Shown: positions 1 through 8,970 of the stretch, piece by piece
How the letters are laid out: every line of letters begins with the position of its first letter
Position numbering within the stretch: position 1 is the stretch's first letter
Source of the DNA: Corynebacterium mastitidis DSM 44356
GTDB lineage: Bacteria; Actinomycetota; Actinomycetes; Mycobacteriales; Mycobacteriaceae
DNA: 64,000 nucleotides
Direction: 5' to 3'
NCBI RefSeq assembly: GCF_000375365.1
Contig: NZ_AQXB01000007.1
Coordinates: 124,001 to 188,000, forward strand
The notes under the pieces: generated by a model
The model's input: the letters and a program-made list of their open reading frames with translations, nothing else
Told to the model about the DNA's origin: nothing
Database searches by the model: none
Position numbers and translations under genes: made by a program

Positions 1-1
1 C

Positions 2-1525
2 CTGTTCATCGCCTCGCGCTTCCGCAACGAGATGATCGCGCTCATCAAGGCCAAGGACGGCCGGGGCGAGGACCACGACCCCAAGGACCTCGCCCGGCGC
101 ATCCGAGACCTCTCCCCCGCCGAGCGCGCGCACGCGATGGGCATGGCCACCGGCACCGCCGGGTCCTCGGTGGTCTTTGCCGGGCTGACCGTGCTCATCG
201 CCCTGGCGGCGCTGTCCATCATCAACATCCCCTTCCTCACCTGGATGGCCCTCGCCGCCTCGCTCACCGTGGCCATCGCCGTGCTCGTCTCCCTGTCCTT
301 CCTCCCCGCGCTGCTGAGCCTGCTGGGCACCCGGGTCTTTGCCGGGCGCGTCCCCGGCCCCACCGTGCCGGACCCGGACGGCACCACACCCACCCTCGGG
401 CGCCGGTGGGCGCGCCGGGTGGGCCGCCACCCCTGGCTCTCCCTGGTCGGCGGCGTGCTCGCGCTGGGCCTGCTGGCGCTGCCCATGCTGAACATGCGCC
501 TGGCCATGCCCACCGACGGCTCCTCGGCCCCCGGCACCCCGCAGCGCGAGGCCTACGACACGATGGCGGAGTCCTTCGGCCCCGGCCGCAACGCCCCGAT
601 GATCGCCCTGGTGGAGGCGGGCGACCTCCCCGAGCAGGACCGCCTGCCCGCCTTCGCCCGCGCGGTGGAGGACTTCTCCGCCACCGAGGGCGTGGTCAAC
701 GCGCAGATCGCGGGCACGAGCCCGGACGGCACCGCCGCGCAGGTGCTCATCACCCCCGAGGGCGGGGCCACCGACGAGTCCACCTCCCGGACGCTGGTGT
801 CCCTGCGCGAGCACGCCGACGCCTTCCACGAGGAGACCGGGGCGAGCTACGGCATCACCGGCTCCACCCCCATCTTCGACGACATGTCCGACCGCCTCTC
901 CGAGGTGCTGCTGCCGTACGTCGCCATCGTGCTCGCCCTGGCGTTCCTCGTGCTGATGGTGGTGTTCCGCTCCGTGTGGGTGCCGCTCATCGCGGCCCTG
1001 GGCTTCGGCCTGTCCGTGGCCGCCACCTTCGGCGTGACGGTGGCCCTGTTCCAGGAGGGCTGGCTGGGCCTGGTGGGCGACCCCCAGCCGCTGCTGAGCT
1101 TCCTGCCCATCATGCTCATCGGGCTCGTCTTTGGCCTCGCCATGGACTACCAGGTGTTCCTGGTCACCCGCATGCGCGAGGACTACCACCACGGGCTCGG
1201 CGCCGCGCGGGCCACGGAGAGCGGGTTTGCCCACGGCGCCCGCGTGGTCACCGCCGCCGCCCTCATCATGATGTCCGTGTTTGCGGCGTTCATCCTGCAG
1301 GACGCCCCCTTCATCAAGACGATGGGCTTTGCCCTGGCCACCGCGGTGTTCTTCGACGCCTTCGTGGTGCGCATGATGATCATCCCCGCCACCATGTACC
1401 TGCTGGGCGACCGAGCCTGGGCGATCCCCGGATGGTTGGACCGCATCCTGCCTAATGTGGACGTGGAGGGCACCGCCCTCGCGGAGATGTCCGCCGCCAA
1501 CCACCAGCAGCACCACGACAAGTAG
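2..1525 (+). CDS. MMPL/RND family membrane transporter, 5'-truncated by window edge
   Basis: This is the last 507 residues of an MMPL exporter; the gene starts before the window, because an open frame runs through its first bases (LFIASRFRNEM). That peptide normally follows the Asp-Tyr pair of the first MMPL repeat. The second repeat is complete, with the charged motif GLAMDYQVFLVTRM in a membrane helix, an extracytoplasmic domain between about residues 165 and 300, and hydrophobic segments on both sides. Such proteins use the proton gradient to export lipids or drugs; the substrate cannot be read here. A TetR gene follows after 11 bases and probably controls it. The family is clear, the role inferred. 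Confidence 0.9.
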   Translation: MFIASRFRNEMIALIKAKDGRGEDHDPKDLARRIRDLSPAERAHAMGMATGTAGSSVVFAGLTVLIALAALSIINIPFLTWMALAASLTVAIAVLVSLSFLPALLSLLGTRVFAGRVPGPTVPDPDGTTPTLGRRWARRVGRHPWLSLVGGVLALGLLALPMLNMRLAMPTDGSSAPGTPQREAYDTMAESFGPGRNAPMIALVEAGDLPEQDRLPAFARAVEDFSATEGVVNAQIAGTSPDGTAAQVLITPEGGATDESTSRTLVSLREHADAFHEETGASYGITGSTPIFDDMSDRLSEVLLPYVAIVLALAFLVLMVVFRSVWVPLIAALGFGLSVAATFGVTVALFQEGWLGLVGDPQPLLSFLPIMLIGLVFGLAMDYQVFLVTRMREDYHHGLGAARATESGFAHGARVVTAAALIMMSVFAAFILQDAPFIKTMGFALATAVFFDAFVVRMMIIPATMYLLGDRAWAIPGWLDRILPNVDVEGTALAEMSAANHQQHHDK

Positions 1526-1536
1526 AAGGCATCGTC

Positions 1537-2121
1537 ATGACCAACCTGCGGGAAACCAAGAAGGCCGCCACCCGCGCGGCCCTCGCCGAGGCCGCCACCC
1601 ACATCGCCCTGACCCAGGGCGTGGAGGGGCTGACCGTCGCCGCCGTGGCGGAGGCCGCCGGGGTTTCCCCCCGCACCTTCCACAACTACTTCTCCTCCCG
1701 CGAGGAGGCGCTGTTTTACTCCATCACGCGGCGCGTGGAGTCCCTCCTCGAGGAGGTGCACAACGTCCCCGAGGGGCTCTCCCTGCTGAGCACCCTGGAG
1801 GAGGTGGTGGTGCGCGGGCTGCACCGCACCACCTCACACTCCGCCTCGCTGTACGTGCTCACCCGCCTGGGCGAGGTGGCCGAGGCCCTGGGTAAGAAGG
1901 ACATCAAGCAGTCCCTGGACGAGCAGCTCCAGGGGCTCGTGGAGCAGATGCACGCCTGCTACCCGGAGATGAGCGTGTTCGAGGTCAAGATCACCCTGGG
2001 GGCCGCCACCCAGGCCGCCTCCGTGGCCCTGCTGGACTTCTACCGGCAGCCACACCAGCCCCTCGCAGAGGGGGAGCGGCTGCTGCGCCGCGCCTTCGAC
2101 GTGCTGCGCCGCCTCGCCTGA
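1537..2121 (+). CDS. TetR family transcriptional regulator
   Basis: A 194-residue regulator with an N-terminal TetR helix-turn-helix (about residues 24-60, including AAGVSPRTFHNYF) and an all-helical ligand domain behind it. It starts 11 bases after the MMPL stop codon, so the two are probably co-transcribed. TetR genes placed this way usually repress the adjacent exporter and are released by its substrate; here that is inference from position. The ATG is preceded by a weak AAGG element. No palindromic operator is visible because the exporter promoter lies outside the window. Confidence 0.88.
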   Translation: MTNLRETKKAATRAALAEAATHIALTQGVEGLTVAAVAEAAGVSPRTFHNYFSSREEALFYSITRRVESLLEEVHNVPEGLSLLSTLEEVVVRGLHRTTSHSASLYVLTRLGEVAEALGKKDIKQSLDEQLQGLVEQMHACYPEMSVFEVKITLGAATQAASVALLDFYRQPHQPLAEGERLLRRAFDVLRRLA

Positions 2122-2141
2122 GGCGCGGGCGGGCCGCCACG

Positions 2142-2147
2142 TATCAT
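2142..2147 (+). promoter_or_regulatory. Leaderless-type -10 element (TATCAT)
   Basis: TATCAT is followed by exactly 7 bases and then the ATG at 2155, so transcription should begin at the start codon. The gene has no Shine-Dalgarno sequence. Confidence 0.6.
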
Positions 2148-2154
2148 CGCGGGC

Positions 2155-3204
2155 ATGAGTAACCTCATCGCCCGCGCCCAGGGGCTCGCCGCCCTCCACC
2201 GGCTCCCCGGCCCGCTCGAGTTCAGCGGCCCCTCCGCCGAGGACCCCACCCCGGACGCCCCGGTGGAGGTGCTCGCGGGCACGCGGCGGCTGCGCGGCAC
2301 CCGCGTGGCCGAGATTCAGGGCAACGCCTGGCGGTGGCTCACCCTACGGCACCCCTCCGCAGACGAGGCCGAGCCCGCGCGCGAGGACCTCGTGGCCCTG
2401 GCCGGGGAGCTCTTCGACGCCTCCCCCGCCGTGCTCGCCCCGCGCGCGCAGGGCGGGGCGATGGTGGTGGCCCTCCACCTGGACGCCGCCGACGTTGCGC
2501 TGCGCGGCTGCCTCATCGAGGGCCTGCGGCAGGGCCCCTCGGACCCCCGGGCCCAACTCCGCGACTTCGCCGCCGCGCGCGGCCTGCCCCTGCGCGGGGA
2601 GGGCGACCGGCTCGTCCTGGGCGAGCAGCCCGTGCTCTTCGACGGCGAGGCCGCCCTCCAGGTGCCCGACCACGGCTCCCCCACCCTCGCGGACGTGTTC
2701 TCGGACGCCGCCTACCTCTCCATCGAACACCAGATGTTCTTCGAGTCCCAGCACCCCGCGCAGCAGGTGGTCCTCGACCTCGCCTCCGGCACCGCCGAGG
2801 GCATGGCGGCGCGCGTGGTAGGCACCTTCGACCGCCACGCCTTCACCTGGGGGTGGGCGGACGCCCGCCTCCCGCAGCCGGCGCAGGCGGCCAGCCGCCC
2901 CCTGTACGCCTTCGGGCTGCGCCACGGCCTCCTCCCGCTGATCTCCCCGCGCCTGCCGCTGGATCGGGCCACCCGGTGGGACGCCGCCGTGATCGCCAAG
3001 CCGCTGCTGGGCGCCTGGACGCACGCGGTGGCGGGCGTGGCGCCCGGCGTCACGGCGCTCGTGCTGCTAGACGCCCCGCACCTGCGCCTGCCGCCGCTGC
3101 GCCCCGAGGTGCGCGAGGCGGTGACCTCGCGGGCGCTGCCCGACTTTGCCGATCCCCGGCGCGCCCTGGCCGCCTACGAGCGGGCGCGAGGGCGCACCTC
3201 ATGA
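2155..3204 (+). CDS. Uncharacterised protein, possibly DUF6882-like
   Basis: A 349-residue soluble protein with no signal peptide or membrane helix. The tract FTWGWAD near residue 225 followed by a RPLYAFGLRHG segment resembles the Trp-rich DUF6882 family; I hold that loosely. No catalytic motif is recognisable. It has its own leaderless-type promoter, and its stop overlaps the next start in an ATGA (3201-3204), so the broken AlkZ-like gene downstream was translationally coupled to it. Function unknown. Confidence 0.75.
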   Translation: MSNLIARAQGLAALHRLPGPLEFSGPSAEDPTPDAPVEVLAGTRRLRGTRVAEIQGNAWRWLTLRHPSADEAEPAREDLVALAGELFDASPAVLAPRAQGGAMVVALHLDAADVALRGCLIEGLRQGPSDPRAQLRDFAAARGLPLRGEGDRLVLGEQPVLFDGEAALQVPDHGSPTLADVFSDAAYLSIEHQMFFESQHPAQQVVLDLASGTAEGMAARVVGTFDRHAFTWGWADARLPQPAQAASRPLYAFGLRHGLLPLISPRLPLDRATRWDAAVIAKPLLGAWTHAVAGVAPGVTALVLLDAPHLRLPPLRPEVREAVTSRALPDFADPRRALAAYERARGRTS

Positions 3205-4183
3205 CGGAGATCTCCACGCGCGAGCTCCTCGCCCGCAGGCTCATCGCGCAGGGACTGGCAAGCTCAGCCGCGCGGCCCCGCTACCGCAGCGCCCTGGGGG
3301 TGGCCCGCGCACTGCTGGCCGTGCAGGGTCAGACCTACCCGGCGGGGATTCGCGCGCTGGCGCTGCGCAGCGGGCGCACCGACGAGGAGGTCCTGGGCGA
3401 GGTCGCCACCCTGAGCCTGGTGCGCTCCTGGCCGCAGCGCGGCACCCTGCACTTCCTGCCCGCCGAGGACGTGCGCTGGCTCAGCCGCCTGCTCTACCCC
3501 CGGGTGGCGGGCGGGCAGCGAGGGCACCGGCCCCGCCTGGGGCTCAGCGAGGCCGACGTAGAGGCGGCGCGGCGCGCCCTCCACGGGGTACTGCGGGAGC
3601 GTGGACCCCGGGGGCTCCCCCGGAAGGAGGCCTACGAGGTCTTTCGCCGCGCGGGCGTGGACCCAGAGCAGGGGCGCGGCTCGCACCTGTTGCGCGCCCT
3701 CGGCGGGGAGGGCGAGGTGGTGCAGGGCCCCGGCGCGGCGCGGACGAGACCTTCCTCCACGTGGAACACCTGCCCGTGGCCCAGCGCGAGCTCTCCGGGG
3801 CCGAGGCCCTGGCCGAGCTGGGCGCCCGCTACGCCGCGGGGCACGGGCCGGTGAGCGTGCCCGATCTCATGGCGTGGTCCAAGCTCCCCAAGACCCAGGC
3901 CGCCGCGGCGCTCGCCTCGGCGGGCGGCCTGCTGCCGGTGCGCTGCGGGGGCCAGGATTACTGGATGGCCCCGTGGCAGGAGGGGGTGACCCCGGCGGAG
4001 ATCGAGGCGGCCCTGAGCCTGCGCCTGGAGCTTCCGGCCTTTGACGAATACCTCCTGGGCTACTCCGCCAAGGACCTCGTGCTCCCCGAGGCTCTGCGCG
4101 GGGACGTGCTCACCCGCAACGGCCTGAGCTGGCCCTGGGTGATGGAGGGCGGGGTGGCGGTGGCCAGCCTGCGCGCTAGGTGA
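3201..4183 (+). pseudogene. Winged-helix (AlkZ/HTH_42-like) protein, frameshifted
   Basis: The reading frame from ATG 3201 encodes the N-terminal half of an AlkZ-like winged-helix protein, including the glutamine motif AVQGQTYPAG used by this DNA glycosylase superfamily. Homology-like sequence stops near 3730 and resumes one frame over (ADETFLHVEHLPVAQ) to a stop at 4183. One missing base in the GC-rich stretch 3728-3745 explains both halves; together they would give about 327 residues, near the usual family length. Known members unhook interstrand crosslinks or excise alkylated bases. The start overlaps the preceding stop (ATGA) and the end overlaps the convergent hydrolase by 8 bases. Either a real pseudogene or an assembly error. 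Confidence 0.75.
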
Positions 4184-5198
4184 GCAGCGCGGCGATGGCC
4201 TCCTCGTCCACGTCCTCGTAGCGCGCGGGGCTAAAGGCGGCGTCGTGGGTCTTGTCCACCAGGATCGCGCGCACGCCCTCGGCAAAGTTCGGGTCCTCGC
4301 GCAGGGCCTTGGCCAGGCGGGCCTCGTTGTCGATCCCCTCCTCCAGCCCCACGGAGGCGTTGGCGGCAAAGAGCGCGGCGGCGGCCACCACCGAGGAGGG
4401 GTTGGCCTCCGCCAGGGCCTTCTCCACGACCGCGCGCAGGTCCGCGTGCTCGTCCAGGGCGGCGGCGACGCGCGACCAGCGGGGCTCGGCAAAGGCGCGC
4501 TCGATGCCGGGCGCCAGGGCCAGCAGCCGGTTCTCCGCCTCCGGGGCGGCGTCGCAGCCGCGCAGCGCCGCCTCCACGCCGCCGTCGATGATCTCCCGGC
4601 GCAGCGCGCCGAGCCGATCGGAGGGCACGTAGTGGGTGGCCAGGCCCGTCCAGAGCATCTCGGCCGGGTTGAGGCGCCAGGCGGTGATCCCCAGGAAGGC
4701 CCCGAGCGCCTGGCCGCTACCGGGCAGGTGCTGGAGCACCCAGCTCATGCCCACGTCCGTGATGTAGCCGATCACCATCTCCGGCATGGAGGCAAAGGCC
4801 CTTTCCGTGACCACGCGGTGCGAGCCGTGGGCGCTGATCCCCAGTCCGCCGCCCATGACCACGCCGTCGATGAGCGCCACGTAGGGCTTGGGGTAGGCCG
4901 CCAGCGCCTTGTTCATGGCGTACTCCCGCGCAAAGAACTCGTCCACCTCCCCGGCGCGGCCCTCGAGGATGCGCTCGCGGGCGTAGCGCACGTCGCCGCC
5001 CGCGCAAAAGCCCTTCTCCCCGGCGGACTCGACGAGCACCTGGGTAATGGCGGGATCGTCGCGCCAGCGGTCGAGGGCCTCGGCGATGGCGCGCACCATC
5101 TCCGGGTTGAGGCTGTTGAGCGCGCGGGGGCGGTTCAGCCGGATGATTCCGGTAGTGTTTTCCACGAGGGTGAGCACGGGCGGCGTCGTTGTCGTCAT
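4176..5198 (-). CDS. Enoyl-CoA hydratase/isomerase family, 3-hydroxyisobutyryl-CoA hydrolase type
   Basis: A 340-residue crotonase-fold enzyme. The oxyanion-hole segments GFCAGGDVRYA (63-73) and GVVMGGGLGIS (112-122) are present, and MPEMVIGYITDVG (138-150) places Glu140 and Asp148 where 3-hydroxyisobutyryl-CoA hydrolases keep their catalytic acids, so thioester hydrolysis in valine breakdown is more likely than enoyl hydration. The ATG at 5198 was chosen because homology begins there (MTTTTPP); the open frame extends further upstream without support. It stands alone, divergent from the HAD phosphatase. No strong Shine-Dalgarno is seen. Confidence 0.82.
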   Translation of the reverse strand: MTTTTPPVLTLVENTTGIIRLNRPRALNSLNPEMVRAIAEALDRWRDDPAITQVLVESAGEKGFCAGGDVRYARERILEGRAGEVDEFFAREYAMNKALAAYPKPYVALIDGVVMGGGLGISAHGSHRVVTERAFASMPEMVIGYITDVGMSWVLQHLPGSGQALGAFLGITAWRLNPAEMLWTGLATHYVPSDRLGALRREIIDGGVEAALRGCDAAPEAENRLLALAPGIERAFAEPRWSRVAAALDEHADLRAVVEKALAEANPSSVVAAAALFAANASVGLEEGIDNEARLAKALREDPNFAEGVRAILVDKTHDAAFSPARYEDVDEEAIAALLT

Positions 5199-5253
5199 GC
5201 CCCCAGTGTTCCATATCACTAGGGCCCGCGCGGGAGCGCACGGAAAGGACGCG

Positions 5254-6039
5254 ATGAAGCACCGGCTGGTGGCGGCAGACATGGACGGCACGTTCCTGGA
5301 CGGCCGGGGCGAGATCCCCGAGGGATTCTGGGATCTCTACCCCCGCCTCGTACAGGCCGGGATCGTGTTCGTCCCCGCCTCGGGCCGCCAGCTGGCCACG
5401 CTTCAGGATCTCTTCGGCCCCCTCGGGCGGGACCTCAACCTCATCGCGGAGAACGGCACGGTGGTGTACTCCGGGGGCGAGGTGGTCTCCACCACCCCCA
5501 TGCGCGCCCGCTCCGCGCACGCCATTATCGACGCCGCCCAGGCCGCGCCCGGCCGCATGGAGATGGTGATCTGCACCCCCACCATGGGCTACGTGAACAG
5601 CCCCGACATCCTGGACGAGGTATCCAAGTACTACCACCGCGTGAGCACCGTGGCGGACCTGCACGAGGCGGTGGACGACTGCGTGATCAAGGTGGCCCTC
5701 TACTCCGCCGAGGACGCGGAGACGGTGGCCGCCCCGCTGCTGCGCGCCGCCGCCCCCGAGGAACGCGCGGTGGTCTCGGGCAAGCACTGGGTGGACGTGA
5801 TGAGCCCGGAGGCCAACAAGGGCCGCGCCCTGACCCAGCTCGCCCGCGCCCTGGGCGTGGAGCAGCGAAACACCGTGGCGTTTGGCGATTACCTCAACGA
5901 CCTCGAGATGCTGCGCTCAGCGGGCACCTCCTACGCCATGAGCAACGCCCACCCGCTGCTCAAGGAGGCCGCGGACCACATCGCCCCGCCCAACACCGAG
6001 GCCGGGGTGCTCACGGTGCTGGAGTCCATGCTGTCCTAG
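5254..6039 (+). CDS. HAD superfamily phosphatase, Cof/IIB type
   Basis: A 261-residue cytoplasmic phosphatase with all HAD motifs: nucleophile and general acid in AADMDGT (Asp9, Asp11), a Ser/Thr motif in the PASGR region, Lys189, and the magnesium-binding GDYLNDLEML (Asp212, Asp216). The large insert between motifs II and III is the IIB cap that sets substrate, usually sugar phosphates or related metabolites; the substrate cannot be deduced. The ATG at 5254 follows GGAAAGGA. The stop overlaps that of the convergent PTS EIIA gene through a shared CTAG, so it may dephosphorylate sugars taken up by that system, which is only a positional inference. Confidence 0.88.
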   Translation: MKHRLVAADMDGTFLDGRGEIPEGFWDLYPRLVQAGIVFVPASGRQLATLQDLFGPLGRDLNLIAENGTVVYSGGEVVSTTPMRARSAHAIIDAAQAAPGRMEMVICTPTMGYVNSPDILDEVSKYYHRVSTVADLHEAVDDCVIKVALYSAEDAETVAAPLLRAAAPEERAVVSGKHWVDVMSPEANKGRALTQLARALGVEQRNTVAFGDYLNDLEMLRSAGTSYAMSNAHPLLKEAADHIAPPNTEAGVLTVLESMLS

Positions 6040-6497
6040 CGCACCCGGTAGAGCGCCTGCCCGCGCTCCACCTCCCCGGCGGCCAGCAGCTCGCCCATCT
6101 CTCCCGCCATGGCCACCACGGGGCAGGTCAGGTCGTAGCCCTCGGCGGCGATCGCGGGGGCGTCGATGGTCACCACCGGCTCCCCGGCGCGCACCTCGTC
6201 CCCCTTGGCCTTGTGCACCTCAAAGCCCTTGCCGCCCAGCTCCACGGTGTCGATGCCCACGTGGACCAGGATGCCCGCCCCGGCCTTATCCATCACGATG
6301 AAGGCGTGCGGCAGCACCTGCTTGAGGGTGCCGCCCAGCGGGGCCACCACCTCGATGCGGCCCGTGGCCTGGGGCACCACGGCCACGCCCTTGCCCACCA
6401 TGCCGGAGGCAAAGACCTCGTCGTTGACCTCGCCCAGCGGGATCACCGCGCCCGCCAGCGGGGCACCCACCTCGCGTGCCTCTACCGACCCGGTCAC
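6036..6497 (-). CDS. PTS system glucose-type EIIA component
   Basis: A 153-residue stand-alone EIIA of the glucose (Crr) family. It relays phosphate from HPr to EIIB. The two active-site histidines are visible: His64 in VLPHAFIVM and the phosphoacceptor His79 in GILVHVGIDTV. The GTG start at 6497 overlaps the EIIB stop (GTGA), so EIIB and EIIA are translationally coupled. In many actinobacteria this domain is fused to EIIBC; here it is separate, and the partner EIIC is transcribed divergently from 6831. Confidence 0.9.
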   Translation of the reverse strand: MTGSVEAREVGAPLAGAVIPLGEVNDEVFASGMVGKGVAVVPQATGRIEVVAPLGGTLKQVLPHAFIVMDKAGAGILVHVGIDTVELGGKGFEVHKAKGDEVRAGEPVVTIDAPAIAAEGYDLTCPVVAMAGEMGELLAAGEVERGQALYRVR

Positions 6498-6730
6498 AGC
6501 AGGTCCTCGATGTCCTCGGCGATCATCTCCGCCTGCGGCCCCACCACCACCTGCACCACGGTGCCCGCGGCGACCACGCCGATGGCCCCGGCGGCGCGCA
6601 GCGCGGCCTCGTCCACGGCGGAGGCGTCCCCCACCACCGTGCGCAGGCGGGTGATGCAGCCCTCGATCTCCTCGATGTTCTCCGCGCCGCCCAGGCCTGC
6701 GATAATGCCCTCGGTGTTGATCTGTGCCAT
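6494..6730 (-). CDS. PTS system glucose/N-acetylglucosamine-type EIIB component
   Basis: A 78-residue EIIB domain protein. The phosphocysteine lies in the family motif EIEGCITRLR (Cys25), so the domain should be active. It accepts phosphate from the EIIA encoded immediately downstream and passes it to sugar bound to EIIC. The ATG at 6730 is followed after four codons by the conserved AGLGGAENIEEI helix. It reads away from the EIIC gene across a 100-bp shared intergenic region. Sugar specificity is not determined by this domain. Confidence 0.88.
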   Translation of the reverse strand: MAQINTEGIIAGLGGAENIEEIEGCITRLRTVVGDASAVDEAALRAAGAIGVVAAGTVVQVVVGPQAEMIAEDIEDLL

Positions 6731-6830
6731 GCCGCACACTCCTTTCCTCACGTCCCTAAGTAACGGGTACCAGCATATACACTGACCTTGTTTCTTTATT
6801 CCTTCCCTTTTCTCACACGAAGGAGCGGCG

Positions 6831-8081
6831 ATGTCTGCCAAGAAAAAAGGAAAGAGCATGCAGGTGCTGCAGCGGCTGGGGCGCTCGCTCATGCTGCCCA
6901 TCGCCACACTGCCGGTGGCCGCGCTCATGCTGCGCGCCGGGCAACCCGACCTGCTGGGCCGCTGGCCGGAGATCACCGCGCTCAACTGGCTAGCACACCT
7001 GCTCGCCGGGGCGGGCAACGCGATCATGACCAACCTCCCCATCCTGTTCGCGGTGGGCATCGCCGTGGGCTTCGTCAAGAAGACCGACGGCTCCACCGCC
7101 CTGGCCGCCGTGGTGGGCTACCTCATGCTCACCGGCACCTTCGAGGCGATGTCCCCGCTGGTGCTGGAGGGCGTCACGGACGCCAACGGGGAGCAGGCCG
7201 TGGTGAACTACAACGTCTTTGGCGGCGTGCTCATCGGGATCATCGCCGCCCTGGAGTGGCAGCGCTTTCACCGCACCCGGCTGCCGGACTGGCTGGGCTT
7301 CTTCAGCGGCAAGCGCCTGGTGCCCATGATCGTGGGCTTAAGCGCCGTGCTCGTTGCCATCCCCCTGCTGCTGGTCTACCCCTACTTCGACGCCGCCCTG
7401 ACCTGGGCGGGCGAGTCCGTGCAGCGCAACGACGTGGTGGGCGGCCTCCTCTACGGGCTGGCCAACCGCTCGCTGATCCCCCTGGGCCTGCACCACCTGC
7501 TCAACTTCGTGCCCTGGTTCGTGCTCGGCTCCTACACCAATCAGGCCGGGGACGTGGTGCACGGGGACATCGCCCGATTCCTGGCGGGCGACCCCTCGGC
7601 GGGCAGCTTCATGACCGGCTTCTTCCCCATCATGATGTTCGCGCTGCCCGCCGCCTGCCTGGCCTTTTACCACACCGCGCGGCCCGCGCAGAAGAAGATC
7701 GTGGGCGGGGCGATGCTCTCCCTGGCGCTCACGGCCTTCCTCACCGGCATCACGGAGCCCATCGAGTTCTCCTTCATGTTCGTGGCCATGCCGCTGTACG
7801 CGGTCCACGCGGTGCTCACGGGCACCGCGCTGGCGCTGATGAACTTCCTGGACGTGCGGATGGGCTTCGGCTTCTCCGCCGGGGCCACCGACCTGCTGCT
7901 CAACTGGGGCATCGGGACCCGCCCCTGGCTGATCCTGGCGGCGGGGCTGGCCTACGGGGCGCTGTACTACCTGCTGTTCCGGTTCATCATCGTCCGGTTT
8001 GACCTGATGACGCCGGGGCGCAACCCCGAGGAGGACCCCGCCCCGGAGGCCCCCTCGGACGCGGCGGCTACTTCTTCTTAG
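6831..8081 (+). CDS. PTS system glucose/GlcNAc-family EIIC permease
   Basis: A 416-residue membrane permease of the glucose superfamily. It has about ten hydrophobic segments, the HHLLN motif (221-225) and the signature GITEPIEFSF (306-315) that contributes the sugar-binding glutamate. A clear AAGGAG precedes the ATG. EIIB and EIIA are not fused but encoded divergently at 6036-6730, so one transporter is built from two transcripts sharing the 6731-6830 control region. Length fits a lone EIIC. The likely substrate is glucose, GlcNAc or a related sugar; the sequence alone does not decide. The 3' end overlaps the convergent ppk2 by 14 bases. Confidence 0.88.
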   Translation: MSAKKKGKSMQVLQRLGRSLMLPIATLPVAALMLRAGQPDLLGRWPEITALNWLAHLLAGAGNAIMTNLPILFAVGIAVGFVKKTDGSTALAAVVGYLMLTGTFEAMSPLVLEGVTDANGEQAVVNYNVFGGVLIGIIAALEWQRFHRTRLPDWLGFFSGKRLVPMIVGLSAVLVAIPLLLVYPYFDAALTWAGESVQRNDVVGGLLYGLANRSLIPLGLHHLLNFVPWFVLGSYTNQAGDVVHGDIARFLAGDPSAGSFMTGFFPIMMFALPAACLAFYHTARPAQKKIVGGAMLSLALTAFLTGITEPIEFSFMFVAMPLYAVHAVLTGTALALMNFLDVRMGFGFSAGATDLLLNWGIGTRPWLILAAGLAYGALYYLLFRFIIVRFDLMTPGRNPEEDPAPEAPSDAAATSS

Positions 8082-8949
8082 TCTTCTTGCCCTTCTTCCC
8101 GGCCTTATCGCCGCCCTTGGCCCCGGCCTCCAGCCGGGCCGCCACGTCCGGTACATAGCGGAAGTCCTCGCGGGGCGGGCGCTGATAGTCACGGTCCGAG
8201 GTGGGGCGATCCGGTATCTCCGGCAGGGGGCGCTCGATCTTCTCGTAGGGCACCGTGGAGAGCAGGTGCGAGATCACGTTGATCCGCGAGCGCTTCTTGT
8301 CCTCCGACTCCACCGTGTACCAGGGCGCGGCGGGGATGTCCGTGTGCACGAACATCTCGTCCTTGGCCCGGGAGTACTCCTCCCAGCGGGTGATGGACTG
8401 CAGGTCCATCGGGGAGAGCTTCCAGCGGCGCAGGGGGTCGTTGCGGCGGGACTGGAAGCGCGCGATCTGCTCCTCGTCGGAGACGGAGAACCAGTACTTG
8501 CGCAGCATGATGCCGTCCTCCACGAGCAGCCGCTCGAAGATGGGCGCCTGGTGGAGGAAGCGCCGGTACTCCTGCGAGGTGCAAAAGCCCATGACCCGCT
8601 CCACCCCGGCGCGGTTGTACCAGGAGCGGTCGAAGATCACGATCTCCCCGGCGGTGGGCAGCTTTTCCACGTAGCGCTGGAAGTACCACTGGCCCTGCTC
8701 CCGGGAGTTCGGGGCGGGCAGCGCCTCGATCCGGCAGGTGCGCGGGTTGAGGTACTGGGTGATGCGCTTGATCGCGGAGCCCTTGCCCGCGGCGTCGCGC
8801 CCCTCCATCACGATCACCAGGCGGGCGCCGGTCTCCACCACCCACTGCTGCATGTCCACCAACTCCGCCTGAAGGCGCTTGAGTTCCTTCTCGTAGGCCT
8901 TCTTGTTCAGCTTGGGCGGGTTGGTGCTGTGCGGTTCCTCATGGCTCAT
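8068..8949 (-). CDS. ppk2: Polyphosphate kinase 2
   Basis: A 293-residue PPK2 enzyme, which moves phosphate between polyphosphate and nucleoside di- or monophosphates. The Walker A loop EGRDAAGKGS (49-58) and the Walker B segment VIFDRSWYNR (Asp107) are intact, followed by the lid region. Length matches a single-domain PPK2. The C-terminus carries a lysine-rich tail (GKKGKKTKKK), which could help bind polyphosphate. ATG 8949 is preferred to a TTG two codons upstream; TAGACT lies 8 bases before it, suggesting a leaderless or near-leaderless transcript. Single gene, convergent with EIIC. Confidence 0.92.
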   Translation of the reverse strand: MSHEEPHSTNPPKLNKKAYEKELKRLQAELVDMQQWVVETGARLVIVMEGRDAAGKGSAIKRITQYLNPRTCRIEALPAPNSREQGQWYFQRYVEKLPTAGEIVIFDRSWYNRAGVERVMGFCTSQEYRRFLHQAPIFERLLVEDGIMLRKYWFSVSDEEQIARFQSRRNDPLRRWKLSPMDLQSITRWEEYSRAKDEMFVHTDIPAAPWYTVESEDKKRSRINVISHLLSTVPYEKIERPLPEIPDRPTSDRDYQRPPREDFRYVPDVAARLEAGAKGGDKAGKKGKKTKKK

Positions 8950-8970
8950 GAGCAACCAGTCTACCGGGGG

